Shown: positions 16,306 through 25,148 of the stretch, piece by piece | Numbering within the stretch: the stretch's first letter is position 1 | How the letters are laid out: every line of letters begins with the position of its first letter | Assembly (NCBI RefSeq): GCF_000373645.1 | Contig: NZ_KB892022.1 | Location: 1 to 64,000, forward strand | Reading direction: 5' to 3' | Length of the DNA: 64,000 bases | Source of the DNA: Streptomyces sp. ATexAB-D23 | GTDB taxonomy: Bacteria > Actinomycetota > Actinomycetes > Streptomycetales > Streptomycetaceae | Notes under the pieces: generated by a model | The model's input: the letters and a program-made list of their open reading frames with translations, nothing else | Database searches by the model: none | Told to the model about the DNA's origin: nothing | Translations under genes and position numbers: made by a program

Positions 16306-17141
16306 CGCCCGCACCGACCGCCGCACCGGCGGCCCCCGTGCTGGACCTCGACCGCCTCACCCGCAGGTACGGCAGTCTCACCGCCGTCGACGACGTCAGC
16401 CTGCGGCTGCCCGCGGGCGCCCGGCACGCCGTCATCGGCCCCAACGGCGCGGGCAAGACGACCCTGCTCAACCTCATCGCCGGCACCGACCGGCCCGACC
16501 GCGGCACGATCGTGCTGAACGGGACGGACGTCACCCGCGCGTCCACCGCCAGGCGCAGCAGGCTGGGCATCGCCCGCAGCTTCCAGCAGCCGTCGGTGAT
16601 CTCGGAACTGACGGTGCTGGACAACATCGTCCTGGCCGGCTGGCCGCACCACCCGAAGCGCCGGGGCGCCTGGCGCAGCCCGTCCCGCTACCGGCAGCAC
16701 GCCGAGTCCGCGGCACAGCACCTGGAGACCGTCGGGCTCGCGGACCTCGCGCACCGCCCGGCCTCCACGCTCTCCCACGGGCAGCGCCGCATGCTCGACC
16801 TGGCCGCCGCCCTGGCGGGCGATCCGCGTCTGCTGCTCCTGGACGAGCCGGCGGCCGGGCTGACCGACGGCGACATCGGGCGGCTGCTCGCCATCCTCGG
16901 CGCCCTGCCGGCGAGCGTGGCGATCGTCCTGGTCGAGCACCACGTGGAGGTGGTCGCCGAGCTCGCGACGTCGGTCACCGTGCTGGCGGCGGGGCGGGTG
17001 CTGGTCACCGGTCCGACCCGGGAGGCGCTCGCCCACCCCGAGGTCCGCGACGCGTACCACAACACGGGCCCGATGGCCGGTGAGGAGCCGGAGCACGGGG
17101 CCACGGACCTCGTCACGGGCACCACCGAAGCGAGAGGATGA
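16302..17141 (+). CDS. livG: LivG-type ABC transporter ATPase
   Basis: A 279-residue ATPase of the branched-chain amino-acid family. Walker A is GPNGAGKTTLLN, the Q-loop lies in IARSFQQPSVISELTVL, and Walker B is LLLLDEPAAGL with the H-loop in VLVEHHVEVV. The signature LSHGQRRML has His instead of the first Gly of LSGGQ, which is common in this family. The ATG overlaps the permease stop. It works as a dimer with the next gene product on the cytoplasmic face of the fused permease. Confidence 0.88.
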   Translation: MTPAPTAAPAAPVLDLDRLTRRYGSLTAVDDVSLRLPAGARHAVIGPNGAGKTTLLNLIAGTDRPDRGTIVLNGTDVTRASTARRSRLGIARSFQQPSVISELTVLDNIVLAGWPHHPKRRGAWRSPSRYRQHAESAAQHLETVGLADLAHRPASTLSHGQRRMLDLAAALAGDPRLLLLDEPAAGLTDGDIGRLLAILGALPASVAIVLVEHHVEVVAELATSVTVLAAGRVLVTGPTREALAHPEVRDAYHNTGPMAGEEPEHGATDLVTGTTEARG

Positions 17142-17151
17142 CCGACCCCCG

Positions 17152-17880
17152 ATGCTCGAACTCACCGGCCTGACCGCCGGCTACCACGGCGGCACCGTCC
17201 TCCACGGCCTCGATCTGTCCGTCCCCGCCGGCACGGTCCACGCCGTCGTCGGCCACAACGGCGCGGGCAAGACGACGCTCGTCCACACCGTCGCCGGTCT
17301 GATGCGCCCCGGCTCCGGCACCGTACGGCTGGACGGCCGGGACGTGACGGGGCAGCCGGCCCACCGGACCGCCCGCGCCGGAATCGGTCTCGTGCCGCAG
17401 GGCCGCCGGGTCTTCGCCAACCTCAGCGTCGCGGAACACCTGCGGCTCTCCCACCGCCCGCCGCGCCGGGGCGACACCACGCGCCCGAGCGTGTGGACGC
17501 CCGCCCGCGTGCTGGAGCTGCTGCCCCGGCTGGGCGAGCGCCGGAACAACCGGGGTTCGGACCTGTCCGGCGGCGAGCAGCAGATGCTGGCCCTGGCCCG
17601 CGCGCTGCTCGGTTCGCCGAGTGTGCTGCTGCTCGACGAGCCGACCGAGGGCCTGGCCCCGGCTCTGGTCCGCCAGGTCCACGAGCTGGTGACCACGCTG
17701 GCCGACGAGGGCATCGCCGTCCTGCTGGTGTCGCCGAGTCCGGCCCAGGCGGCCGAGTGCGCGCACACGCTGACGGTGCTGACGTCGGGGCGGGTGGGAC
17801 TGCGGCTGGACGGGGCGGAGGCCCGTACGGACCCCACCGCGCTGCACGCCGCGCTCGAACTCGCGCCGACGCCGGCCTGA
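17152..17880 (+). CDS. livF: LivF-type ABC transporter ATPase
   Basis: A 242-residue ATPase. Walker A is GHNGAGKTTLVH, the Q-loop GLVPQGRRVFANLSVAEHL is diagnostic of LivF, the signature is LSGGEQQMLALARALL, and Walker B is VLLLDEPTEGLAPAL. The conserved His of the H-loop is replaced: the expected VEQ/EH region reads LLVSPSPAQAAE. That could lower ATPase activity of this half; LivG keeps its His. The start is the ATG 10 bp after the LivG stop. A strong terminator follows. Confidence 0.86.
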   Translation: MLELTGLTAGYHGGTVLHGLDLSVPAGTVHAVVGHNGAGKTTLVHTVAGLMRPGSGTVRLDGRDVTGQPAHRTARAGIGLVPQGRRVFANLSVAEHLRLSHRPPRRGDTTRPSVWTPARVLELLPRLGERRNNRGSDLSGGEQQMLALARALLGSPSVLLLDEPTEGLAPALVRQVHELVTTLADEGIAVLLVSPSPAQAAECAHTLTVLTSGRVGLRLDGAEARTDPTALHAALELAPTPA

Positions 17881-17900
17881 CGGGCGCGGCGCGCGCGGAA

Positions 17901-17947
17901 CGCGGAGGGGGGCGGTGACCGGGTTCCGGTCACCGCCCCCCTCCGCG
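17901..17947. terminator. Bidirectional terminator
   Basis: A perfect 20-bp stem (17901-17920 with 17928-17947) and 7-nt loop lie between two convergent transcription units. Confidence 0.9.
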
Positions 17948-17954
17948 TCCGGCG

Positions 17955-19172
17955 CTACTTGACCTTGAGGCTGTGGCCGCCGAAGCCGCTGCTGCGGTCG
18001 GAGCCGCTGTTCTGGTCCTGCCACCAGGCGTCGAACTCCGGCTGGCCCATGGCGGACCAGTCCGGGGTGTTCTCGACCTGGGTGCTGCCCATCCGGCGGG
18101 CGAGGGTGACCATGGCGGAGCCGACCGCGCCCCGGCCGCTGTCGTACCGCTCCAGCACGTCCTTCCAGCTGTCCCCGGCGATCCAGGCGGCCTCCAGGGC
18201 GGTGGCGTCCTGGAGCGCCTTCACGCTGCCGGCGCCGACGTGCGGCCGGGCGACGCTGGCGGCGTCGCCGACGAGCGCCATGCGCCCCGAGGTGTAGTGC
18301 GGGACGGCCAGATCGTAGATGGGCTGTATGAAAGTGGTCTCGGCGGGCGTGCCGAGGACCTTGGCCGCCCAGAATGGCGGAAAGTTTTCGGCGACCAGGG
18401 TGCGCAGGTGGTCGGTGAGCTCGGAATTGAGGCGGCCGGGCGGCAGCGAGGTGGGGGTGCGCAGGTCGGGGTGGAGGCCGTCGGTCTGCGGGGGCGCGGT
18501 GTAGAGCACCCAGTTGAGGCGGTGGCCGCCGGTGCCGTCCGGGATCCGGTAGATCATGCAGTGGCCGCCGGGGAAGACGATGTTGTGCGCGTCGAGGCCG
18601 TCCGAGGGCAGCCCCTCGATGTCCGCCGACGCGCCCCGCCAGCCGATGTAGCCGGCGTACTCGGCGCTGACCCCGGGGAACATGGCCTCGCGGACCACCG
18701 AACGGTATCCGTCGGCCCCGATGACCAGGTCGAAGTGCTCCTCGTGCCCGTCGGCGAGCCGCAGCGTCGCCCCCTCGTCGTCGGGCCGCACGGCGCTGAC
18801 GACGGCGCCGGAGCGGTAGTCGACGTCCTCGGGCACCCGGCGGCGCAGCTCGCTCCAGAGCGAGCCCCAGTTGTAGGCGCGGAAGGGGAACGGCTGTTCG
18901 CCGATGGCCCGGCCGTTGGCGGCTTCGCCATCGCGTACGCTCCAGACCCGCCGGGTCAGCGGGGCCCAGGGCATCTCGGGGGCGACGTATCCGGCGTCCT
19001 TCAGCTCGTTGTAGCGGTCGCTCTGCAGGGCGATTCCGACGCCCCGGTCCCGGAGTTCGGCGTCGGCGCGTTCGAAGACGGTGACCCTCTCCGCGCCTCC
19101 GCGCGTCGCTGCCAGGGCCGTGGCACACCCCGCTATGCTCCCGCCGACCACGGCGATGCTGCCTCCACGCAT
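17955..19172 (-). CDS. FAD-dependent aromatic monooxygenase (2,6-dihydroxypyridine 3-hydroxylase-like)
   Basis: A 405-residue class A flavin monooxygenase. The FAD site is IAVVGGSIAGCATALA, the DG motif is LVIGADGYRSVVREAM, and the second FAD motif is MALVGDAASVARPHVGAGS. The AEYAGYIGWRGAS stretch and the ARPHVGAGSVKALQDA region match the 2,6-dihydroxypyridine hydroxylase subfamily better than phenol or salicylate hydroxylases. The ATG at 19172 has GGAGAG 7-8 nt upstream; a GTG 18 nt earlier lacks one. It is monocistronic. The substrate is probably an electron-rich (hetero)aromatic but cannot be named. Confidence 0.82.
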   Translation of the reverse strand: MRGGSIAVVGGSIAGCATALAATRGGAERVTVFERADAELRDRGVGIALQSDRYNELKDAGYVAPEMPWAPLTRRVWSVRDGEAANGRAIGEQPFPFRAYNWGSLWSELRRRVPEDVDYRSGAVVSAVRPDDEGATLRLADGHEEHFDLVIGADGYRSVVREAMFPGVSAEYAGYIGWRGASADIEGLPSDGLDAHNIVFPGGHCMIYRIPDGTGGHRLNWVLYTAPPQTDGLHPDLRTPTSLPPGRLNSELTDHLRTLVAENFPPFWAAKVLGTPAETTFIQPIYDLAVPHYTSGRMALVGDAASVARPHVGAGSVKALQDATALEAAWIAGDSWKDVLERYDSGRGAVGSAMVTLARRMGSTQVENTPDWSAMGQPEFDAWWQDQNSGSDRSSGFGGHSLKVK

Positions 19173-19736
19173 GTCTGGCTCTCCACTCACTTGATGTCCC
19201 GAAATGCCCGCACGGCCGCTTCACCGCCGGACGGCTTTTCGGAAGTTCGCTTGCATTGCCGCTGGTTGGCCCGTTCCTTTCGGTCGGGGCTCGAACGGAA
19301 TCCTATCGAGGGGTGCCCAACGGGCGGACGTCGCAGGTGATTCCGTTTCTTTTCGTTGCGGACTCTCTGTCAGACTCCGGTTCCTGTGCGCTCGTTGACT
19401 GTTTCGGATTAGGGTTCTGTCATGTCCCCCTCGCCGGTCAGATGCTCAGAACACCGCGCGCCGGCCGGCTCCGGCGTCGGCCCGGACCCGCTGCGAAGAC
19501 GCCTCGCCGTTCCCGTCCGCAACTGATCGAGGGCGCGCCCCGAGCGATGCGCCCCCTTCCCCGGGCGGCCGTGCCGAGCGCGGCCAGATCCCGGGAGTCC
19601 GGGCACTACGGAGTACAGACACGATGCGACACGCCCCCGGCAGCGGGTGCTTCGGCCTCGACGGCCCGCGGACCGGCACGGCCGCCCGACAGGCCCCGGC
19701 CGCAGGAACCGTCCCCCTGATTCTCGCGAGGACCCG
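19173..19736. other. Intergenic region between the monooxygenase and the conservon
   Basis: About 560 bp with no recognised gene. On the minus strand TAGGAT at 19305-19300 may be the monooxygenase -10. On the plus strand TAGGGT (19410-19415) is followed 6 nt later by an ATG opening a 34-codon frame (19422-19526) with mixed codon use; it could be a leaderless small ORF or chance. Confidence 0.35.
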
Positions 19737-21227
19737 ATGACCGAACTGATACTGATCCTGCTCGCGTCGGCGGCCGGTGCCGGCGTATCGCTCCACTTCC
19801 TGCGCCGGGCACGCGCCGAGAAGCGGCGGGCGGACGAGTCGCAGCAGCAGCGCGAGCAGCTCGCGCAGCAGTTGCGGGCCGCCGAGCAGTTCGTCGCGTA
19901 CATCGCGCAGACCGTCGTCCAGGCGGCCGCCTCGGAGGCGCAGACCGGGCGTCCCTACCAGCTCGACCCGGCGGTTCCGCCGCAGCTGGCGCACACGCAG
20001 CTCGCCAACGGGCTGAGCGCGCTGGCCAACCAGGTGCGCTCCGCCATCACCATGACGAGCCGGCTCGCGCAGAACGCGGCGGAGGAACAGCTCGCCCAGG
20101 TCTGGTCGGAGACGGAGCGTCAGGTCGCCCAGGCCCGTCAGGAGTCGGTGGACGTGGCGCGCGCGGCGGTCCGCGCATTCGCCTCCAGCACGGTGCACCG
20201 CGCGGCGAAGCTGAGCAGCACGATCAGCGCCGGTGTACGCCGCCATGTCTCGGACGAGGCGTACGCGACGCTGGTCGAGATGGATCATCTGGCCCAGCAG
20301 ATGCTGCTCACCGCGTCCGGGTACGGCGTCCTGGCCGGTGACAAGCTGTCGCGCCGCTGGCCGGCCACCACGCTCACCGATGTCGTGCGCACCGCCATGG
20401 GCCGGGTCGAGGGCTACCAGCGCGTCCAGCACACGGACCTGGAGTCCTTCGCCGTGCGCAGCCGGGCCGTGGAGGCGGTCGTCCACGCCCTGGCCGTGCT
20501 GCTGGACAACGCCCTGCGCTACTCGCCGCCCAACGCCCGGGTGCACGTCTCCCTGGAGCACGGGGCGAACGCGGCGTTCCTGGTGGTGGACGACGCCGGT
20601 CTCCGGATGGAGGACGAGCGGCTGACCTGGGCCCGGGAGGTGATGTCCGGCGAGCAGCGGGACGACATCACCCGGCTGGGCGCCTACCCGCAGACGGGTC
20701 TGCGCGTCGCCTCGGTCCTCGCCCACCAGTACGGCTTCCGGGTGGAGCTGACGGCGCCGAACCTGTACGGCGGCACGCGCGCGATCATCGTGCTCCCGCA
20801 GGAGCTGCTGACGACGCCCGGCCCTTCCCGGCCGGTTCCGGCGCAGACGGTGCCCGTGGCCCGTCCGGCGGCCGTCCCGCCGGCGCCCCTACCCGCCCTG
20901 CTGACGGAGCCGGAGCCGGAGCCCATGACCCCGGCCACGCCCGAGCCGGTCGCGGAGCCCGCGTGGGCACGGACCGAGGAGCCGGCACCCACCCCCGAGC
21001 CCGCACCCGCACCCGAGCCCGACCCGCGGCCCGGGTCCCGGCCGGCGCAGACGACCACGGCCAGCGGACTCACCGTCCGCCGGCGCGGCGAGCGGCCCGC
21101 AGCGGCCCGGTCCGGGCCCGAACCGGTGGTGGAGCCGGGCAGGCCCGCGGTGGCCGCCGCGTGGATGGCGGGCAGCCGCCGCAGCCGGGACAACCAGAAC
21201 CCCCCTCGTACGGACGAAGGACGTTGA
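19737..21227 (+). CDS. cvnA: CvnA: histidine-kinase-like ATPase of a conservon
   Basis: A 496-residue protein that opens the five-gene conservon. A single N-terminal TM helix (LILILLASAAGAGVSLHFL) is followed by a coiled coil (RRARAEKRRADESQQQREQL), a helical dimerisation region, and a GHKL ATPase with N-box VVHALAVLLDNALRYSPPNA and a degenerate G1 (VVDDAGLRMEDER). The last 130 residues are a Pro/Glu repeat tail. Conservon CvnA proteins work with CvnB-D as a signalling complex reminiscent of G-protein coupled systems. The ATG is preceded by GAGGA. It lacks the extracytoplasmic sensor seen in the 10-kb homologue. Confidence 0.87.
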   Translation: MTELILILLASAAGAGVSLHFLRRARAEKRRADESQQQREQLAQQLRAAEQFVAYIAQTVVQAAASEAQTGRPYQLDPAVPPQLAHTQLANGLSALANQVRSAITMTSRLAQNAAEEQLAQVWSETERQVAQARQESVDVARAAVRAFASSTVHRAAKLSSTISAGVRRHVSDEAYATLVEMDHLAQQMLLTASGYGVLAGDKLSRRWPATTLTDVVRTAMGRVEGYQRVQHTDLESFAVRSRAVEAVVHALAVLLDNALRYSPPNARVHVSLEHGANAAFLVVDDAGLRMEDERLTWAREVMSGEQRDDITRLGAYPQTGLRVASVLAHQYGFRVELTAPNLYGGTRAIIVLPQELLTTPGPSRPVPAQTVPVARPAAVPPAPLPALLTEPEPEPMTPATPEPVAEPAWARTEEPAPTPEPAPAPEPDPRPGSRPAQTTTASGLTVRRRGERPAAARSGPEPVVEPGRPAVAAAWMAGSRRSRDNQNPPRTDEGR

Positions 21228-21229
21228 TC

Positions 21230-21658
21230 ATGTCGGACACGCACGCGAACACCCTGGGCTGGCTGCTGGACGAGGCGCTCGGATCGGTGGACGGCGTCCG
21301 GTACGCCGTGCTGATGAGCGGCGACGGTCTGCTCAAGGCCCGGACCCGCACCATCAGCCAGGAGGACGGCGAGAAGCTGGCCGCGCTGACCGCCTCGCTG
21401 CGCGCGTCGGGCCGCGCGTGGGACGAGTTCACCGGCGGGCAGGGCGTACGCCAGCAGCTGATCGAGTCCGTTTCCACGATCGGGCTGACGACCGCGGCGG
21501 GGCAGCACACGATGCTCTCGGTGGTCACGACGGGACCGCACGCCGACGTCGGTCTGATCAGCCACCACATGGCCCTGCTCGTCGTCCGCCTCGGCGAGCA
21601 GCTCGGCACGCGGGAACGCACCCCGGTCCTCCAGCCGGACGGGGGCCCCGCCGCATGA
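21230..21658 (+). CDS. cvnB: CvnB: roadblock/LC7-domain protein
   Basis: A 142-residue roadblock protein starting 2 bp after cvnA. It shows LGWLLDEALGSVDGVRYAVL, MSGDGLLKARTRTISQEDGE and the C-terminal strand-helix HTMLSVVTTGPHADVGLISH. In other conservons it acts as regulator of the CvnD GTPase. The stop overlaps the cvnC start (ATGA). Confidence 0.87.
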   Translation: MSDTHANTLGWLLDEALGSVDGVRYAVLMSGDGLLKARTRTISQEDGEKLAALTASLRASGRAWDEFTGGQGVRQQLIESVSTIGLTTAAGQHTMLSVVTTGPHADVGLISHHMALLVVRLGEQLGTRERTPVLQPDGGPAA

Positions 21659-22008
21659 GCGGACCACGGCACGATCCGGACATGGTCCGGCCCTACGTCC
21701 GTACGGGCGGGCGAGTCCGCCCGGACCGGGACGTACGCCTGGAGAGCGTGGTCGTCGCCGCGTCCGGCCCGGTCGGCGAGCTGGGGCCCGACGCTCGGCG
21801 GGTGATGAGCCTGTTCGCGGTGGGCCGGGGCGGTCTCGCCGTCGCCGACATCGCCGCGGCGCTCCAGCTGCCGCCCTCCACCGTCCGGATCATCGTGTCC
21901 TCCCTCATGGACAGCGGCCATCTGGCCAGTCCGGCCCCGGCCGTCGACGACCAGCCCGAGAACGACCTCCTGCAGAAGGTGCTTGATGGACTGCGAGAAC
22001 TGGTCTGA
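21655..22008 (+). CDS. cvnC: CvnC: DUF742 protein
   Basis: A 117-residue DUF742 protein. The family core is visible: VRPYVRTGGRVRPDRDVRLE, then a winged-helix-like part LAVADIAAALQLPPSTVRII with SSLMDSGHLASP and the C-terminal LLQKVLDGLRELV. It probably acts as an adaptor. It overlaps cvnB by 4 bp and cvnD by 23 bp. Confidence 0.87.
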   Translation: MSGPRHDPDMVRPYVRTGGRVRPDRDVRLESVVVAASGPVGELGPDARRVMSLFAVGRGGLAVADIAAALQLPPSTVRIIVSSLMDSGHLASPAPAVDDQPENDLLQKVLDGLRELV

Positions 22009-22612
22009 CTCACCGAACGGCGTCTCGTACGTACCGTCCACGGTGACCCAGTCCGCCAAAATCGTGATCGCCGGCGGTTTCGGCGTCGGAAAGACGACCT
22101 TCATCGGCAGCGTCTCGGAGGTCAGGCCGCTGCGGATGGAGGAGCCGATCACCCAGGACAGCGTCGGGATCGACGATCTGCGCGGTGCGCCGGACAAGAC
22201 CACGACGACCGTGGGCATGGACTTCGGCCGCATCCACCTGGCCGGCGGCGCCCTCGCCCTGTACCTGTTCGGGCTGCCCGGACAGGCCCGCTTCCAGCCG
22301 CTGTGGGAGGACCTGGCGCACGGCGCCCTGGGCTGCCTGGTCCTGGCCGACACCCGGGACCTGGACGCGAGCCACGAGGCGCTGGGGCTGCTGGAGGACC
22401 AGGGCATCCCGTACGCGGTCGCGATCAACGTCTTTCCCGGCGCCCCCGAGTACGGCATCCCCGAGATCCGTGAGGCCCTCGCCCTGGACCCGGCGACTCC
22501 TCTGACCACCTGCGACGCACGGGACCGTACCTCCTGTGTGTACGCCCTGATCACGCTCACGGAATACCTCGCCTCGCACCGCGCGGCCCTCGCCCTGGAG
22601 CCCATGCCATGA
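21986..22612 (+). CDS. cvnD: CvnD: Ras-like ATP/GTP-binding protein
   Basis: A 208-residue small GTPase. The P-loop is AGGFGVGKTTFIGSVSE, switch region TTTVGMDFGRIHL, and the G3-like LYLFGLPGQARFQPLW replaces DxxG as is usual in CvnD. CvnD proteins are prokaryotic Ras-type switches thought to pass the CvnA signal. The ATG at 21986 was chosen; a TTG lies immediately before it in frame. It overlaps both neighbours, so translation is coupled. Confidence 0.88.
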   Translation: MDCENWSDSPNGVSYVPSTVTQSAKIVIAGGFGVGKTTFIGSVSEVRPLRMEEPITQDSVGIDDLRGAPDKTTTTVGMDFGRIHLAGGALALYLFGLPGQARFQPLWEDLAHGALGCLVLADTRDLDASHEALGLLEDQGIPYAVAINVFPGAPEYGIPEIREALALDPATPLTTCDARDRTSCVYALITLTEYLASHRAALALEPMP

Positions 22613-23820
22613 CCTCCCCCAGCAGCACCGTGTCGTCGGCCCGGCCGGGCCGGGTCGCCCTGTACGAACCGGAGTTCGCCGCCGACCCGCACGCCGCGTA
22701 CGCGCGGATGCGGGCGGCGTACGGCGCCCTGGTGCCCGTCGACCTGTCCCCGGGCGTCCCGGCGACACTGGTGATCGGCTACTTCCAGGCCCGGCGCATC
22801 CTCAACGACCCGCTCTACTTCCCGCATGACCCGCGCGTCTGGCAGGAGCAGGTGCCGGCCTCGTGCCCGGTGCGGCCGATGATGGAGTGGCGGCCCAACG
22901 CGCTGCGCAGCGGTGGCACCGCACACGCCCGCTACCGTTCCGCCAACACCGCCGCCATCGACGCCGTCGACCAGCACGAGCTGCGGGCCCGGGTGGAGAA
23001 GCTGGCCGAGGACGCCATCGGGGACTTCATCACCGCGGGCAGCGCCGATCTGCTCACCCAGTACGCCTGGCCGATCGCCTTCCGCGTCCTGAGCTCACTG
23101 CTCGGCTGCCCGGACGAGATCGGGGCGCGCATCGCCGACGGGATGTCGCGCATCTTCGAGGCCACCGACGCCCAGCGGGGCAACGAGATCCTCGGCCAGG
23201 CCGTCGCCGACCTCGTCGCCCTGCGCCGGCGCCACCCCGCCGACGACATCACCTCCCGGCTCGTCACCCACCCGGCGCAGCTGACCGACGAGGAGATGGG
23301 GCACCAGCTGGTCACCTTGTACGGGGCGGGCATCGAGCCGCTGACCAACCTCATCGCCAACACCCAGCTGAAGATCCTCACCGACGAGGAGTTCTCCGCC
23401 GGGCTGCACGCGGGGCAGTCCACCGTGCGGGACGCGCTCGACACCGTCCTGTACACGGACCCGCCGATGGCGAACTACTGCATCACCTACCCGCCCTACC
23501 CGGCGGACATCGACGGGGTGCTCCTCCCGGCCCACCAGCCGGTCCTCATCTCCATGGCCGCCTGCAACAACGACCCGGCGATCGCGCAGTCGCCGGGCGG
23601 CATCGCGGGCAACCGCGCCCATCTGGCCTGGAGCATCGGCCCGCACAACTGCCCGGCCCGCTCCCACGCGTATCTCATCGCGGAGACCGCGGTCACCTGT
23701 CTGCTGGACGCCCTGCCCGAGATGGACCTCGCCGTTCCTGCCGCCGAACTGCGCTGGCGGCCGGGCCCCTTCCACCGCGCGCTGGAATCCCTGCCCATCG
23801 TGTTCACCGCCTCCCACTGA
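22609..23820 (+). CDS. cvnE: CvnE: CYP157-like cytochrome P450
   Basis: A 403-residue P450-fold protein. The haem-binding loop keeps the Cys (AWSIGPHNCPARSHAYLIAE), but the K-helix ExxR, almost universal in P450s, is absent: the segment reads ALDTVLYTDPPMANY. The I-helix (HQLVTLYGAGIEPLTNLIA) also lacks the usual acid-Thr pair. Loss of ExxR is the known feature of the CYP157 family, which sits in conservons beside CYP154. It may still bind haem, but monooxygenase activity should not be assumed. The ATG overlaps the cvnD stop. Confidence 0.87.
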   Translation: MTSPSSTVSSARPGRVALYEPEFAADPHAAYARMRAAYGALVPVDLSPGVPATLVIGYFQARRILNDPLYFPHDPRVWQEQVPASCPVRPMMEWRPNALRSGGTAHARYRSANTAAIDAVDQHELRARVEKLAEDAIGDFITAGSADLLTQYAWPIAFRVLSSLLGCPDEIGARIADGMSRIFEATDAQRGNEILGQAVADLVALRRRHPADDITSRLVTHPAQLTDEEMGHQLVTLYGAGIEPLTNLIANTQLKILTDEEFSAGLHAGQSTVRDALDTVLYTDPPMANYCITYPPYPADIDGVLLPAHQPVLISMAACNNDPAIAQSPGGIAGNRAHLAWSIGPHNCPARSHAYLIAETAVTCLLDALPEMDLAVPAAELRWRPGPFHRALESLPIVFTASH

Positions 23821-23831
23821 AGGAAGACACC

Positions 23832-25064
23832 ATGACCGAGCAGTCGATCCTCGTCCTCGACCCCGCAGGCACCGACCGCCACGCCGAGTACCGGGCGCTG
23901 CGCGAGCGCGGCCCCGCCACCAGGGTGGACGTCCTCGGGGTGACCGCGTGGTCGATCACGGAACCGGCGCTCCTCAAGGAGCTCCTGACGAGCTCCCAGG
24001 TCTCCAAGGACGCCCGCGCCCACTGGCCGGCCTTCGCCGAGACGGTGGCCACCTGGCCGCTCGCCCTGTGGGTCGCCGTGAACAACATGTTCACCGCGTA
24101 CGGCGGTGACCACCGCCGGCTGCGCCGGATGATAGCGCCCGCCTTCAGCGCCCGCCGCGTCCAGGACCTGCGCGTCTCCATCGAGAAGGTCGTCTCCGAA
24201 CTCCTCGACGGCCTCGAAGCGCAGCCGTCCGGCGAGGCGGTCGACCTGCGCACGCACCTCGCCTACCCGCTGCCGATAGCCGTGATCGGCCGCCTCATGG
24301 GCGTCCCCGACGACCAGCTCGACGGCTTCCGCGCCGTGGTCGACGGGGTCTTCGACACCACTCTCACCGTCGAGCAGGCCACCGCCAACACGGCCGGTCT
24401 GTACCAGGCGCTGGACCAGCTCATCGACTCCAAGCGCGCCCGGCCGGGCGACGACATGACCTCGCTCCTGCTGGCCACCCGCGACGAGGAGGGCGACGGC
24501 GGCAGCCTCACCGCCGAGGAGCTGCGCGACACCCTGCTCCTGATGATCTCCGCCGGTTACGACACCACGGTCAACGTGATCGACCAGGCCATCACCGCCC
24601 TGCTGACCCGTCCCGAGCAGCTCGCCCACCTGCGCGCCGGCCGCGCCGGCTGGAACGACGTGGTCGAGGAGACCCTGCGCCACGAGCCGGCCGTCAAGCA
24701 CGTGCCGCTGCGCTACGCGCTGTCCGACATCCCGCTGCCCGACGGACGGACGATCGCCAAGGGCGAGGCGATCCTCGCCTCGTACGCCGTCGCCAACCGC
24801 CACCCGGACTGGCACGGCGCCACCGCCGACGACTTCGACCTCACCCGCCCGGCCAAGGACCACCTGGCCTTCGGCCACGGCGTCCACTTCTGCCTCGGCG
24901 CCCCGCTCGCCCGTCTGGAGATCGCCACGGCCCTCCAGCAGCTCTTCGACCGCTTCCCCGGCATCGAACTCGCCGTGCCCGCGGCCGATCTGCTTCCCCT
25001 GCCCTCCCTGATCAGCAACGGCCACCAGACCCTGCCGGTCCGGCTCCGCCCGGCCACGGACTGA
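23832..25064 (+). CDS. CYP154-like cytochrome P450
   Basis: A 410-residue soluble P450 with all hallmarks: I-helix LLLMISAGYDTTVNVIDQAI, ExxR in VVEETLRHEPAVKHVPLR, and the haem loop LAFGHGVHFCLGAPLARLEI. Pairing with a CYP157-like gene in a conservon is the arrangement described for CYP154 enzymes, which hydroxylate macrolides, steroids or similar compounds. It starts 11 bp after cvnE with AAGGAAG as ribosome site, so it belongs to the cvn operon. It needs ferredoxin and reductase partners not encoded here. Confidence 0.88.
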   Translation: MTEQSILVLDPAGTDRHAEYRALRERGPATRVDVLGVTAWSITEPALLKELLTSSQVSKDARAHWPAFAETVATWPLALWVAVNNMFTAYGGDHRRLRRMIAPAFSARRVQDLRVSIEKVVSELLDGLEAQPSGEAVDLRTHLAYPLPIAVIGRLMGVPDDQLDGFRAVVDGVFDTTLTVEQATANTAGLYQALDQLIDSKRARPGDDMTSLLLATRDEEGDGGSLTAEELRDTLLLMISAGYDTTVNVIDQAITALLTRPEQLAHLRAGRAGWNDVVEETLRHEPAVKHVPLRYALSDIPLPDGRTIAKGEAILASYAVANRHPDWHGATADDFDLTRPAKDHLAFGHGVHFCLGAPLARLEIATALQQLFDRFPGIELAVPAADLLPLPSLISNGHQTLPVRLRPATD

Positions 25065-25080
25065 TCCGCACCGGCACGCG

Positions 25081-25133
25081 CGGATACGGACGGCGGCCCG
25101 CTCGGGGGAGGCGCGGGCCGCCGTCCGTATCCG
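25081..25133. terminator. Bidirectional terminator
   Basis: A 21-bp perfect stem (25081-25101 with 25113-25133) and 11-nt loop lie between the convergent P450 and esterase genes. Confidence 0.9.
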
Positions 25134-25148
25134 TACTCGCCCGGAGGC

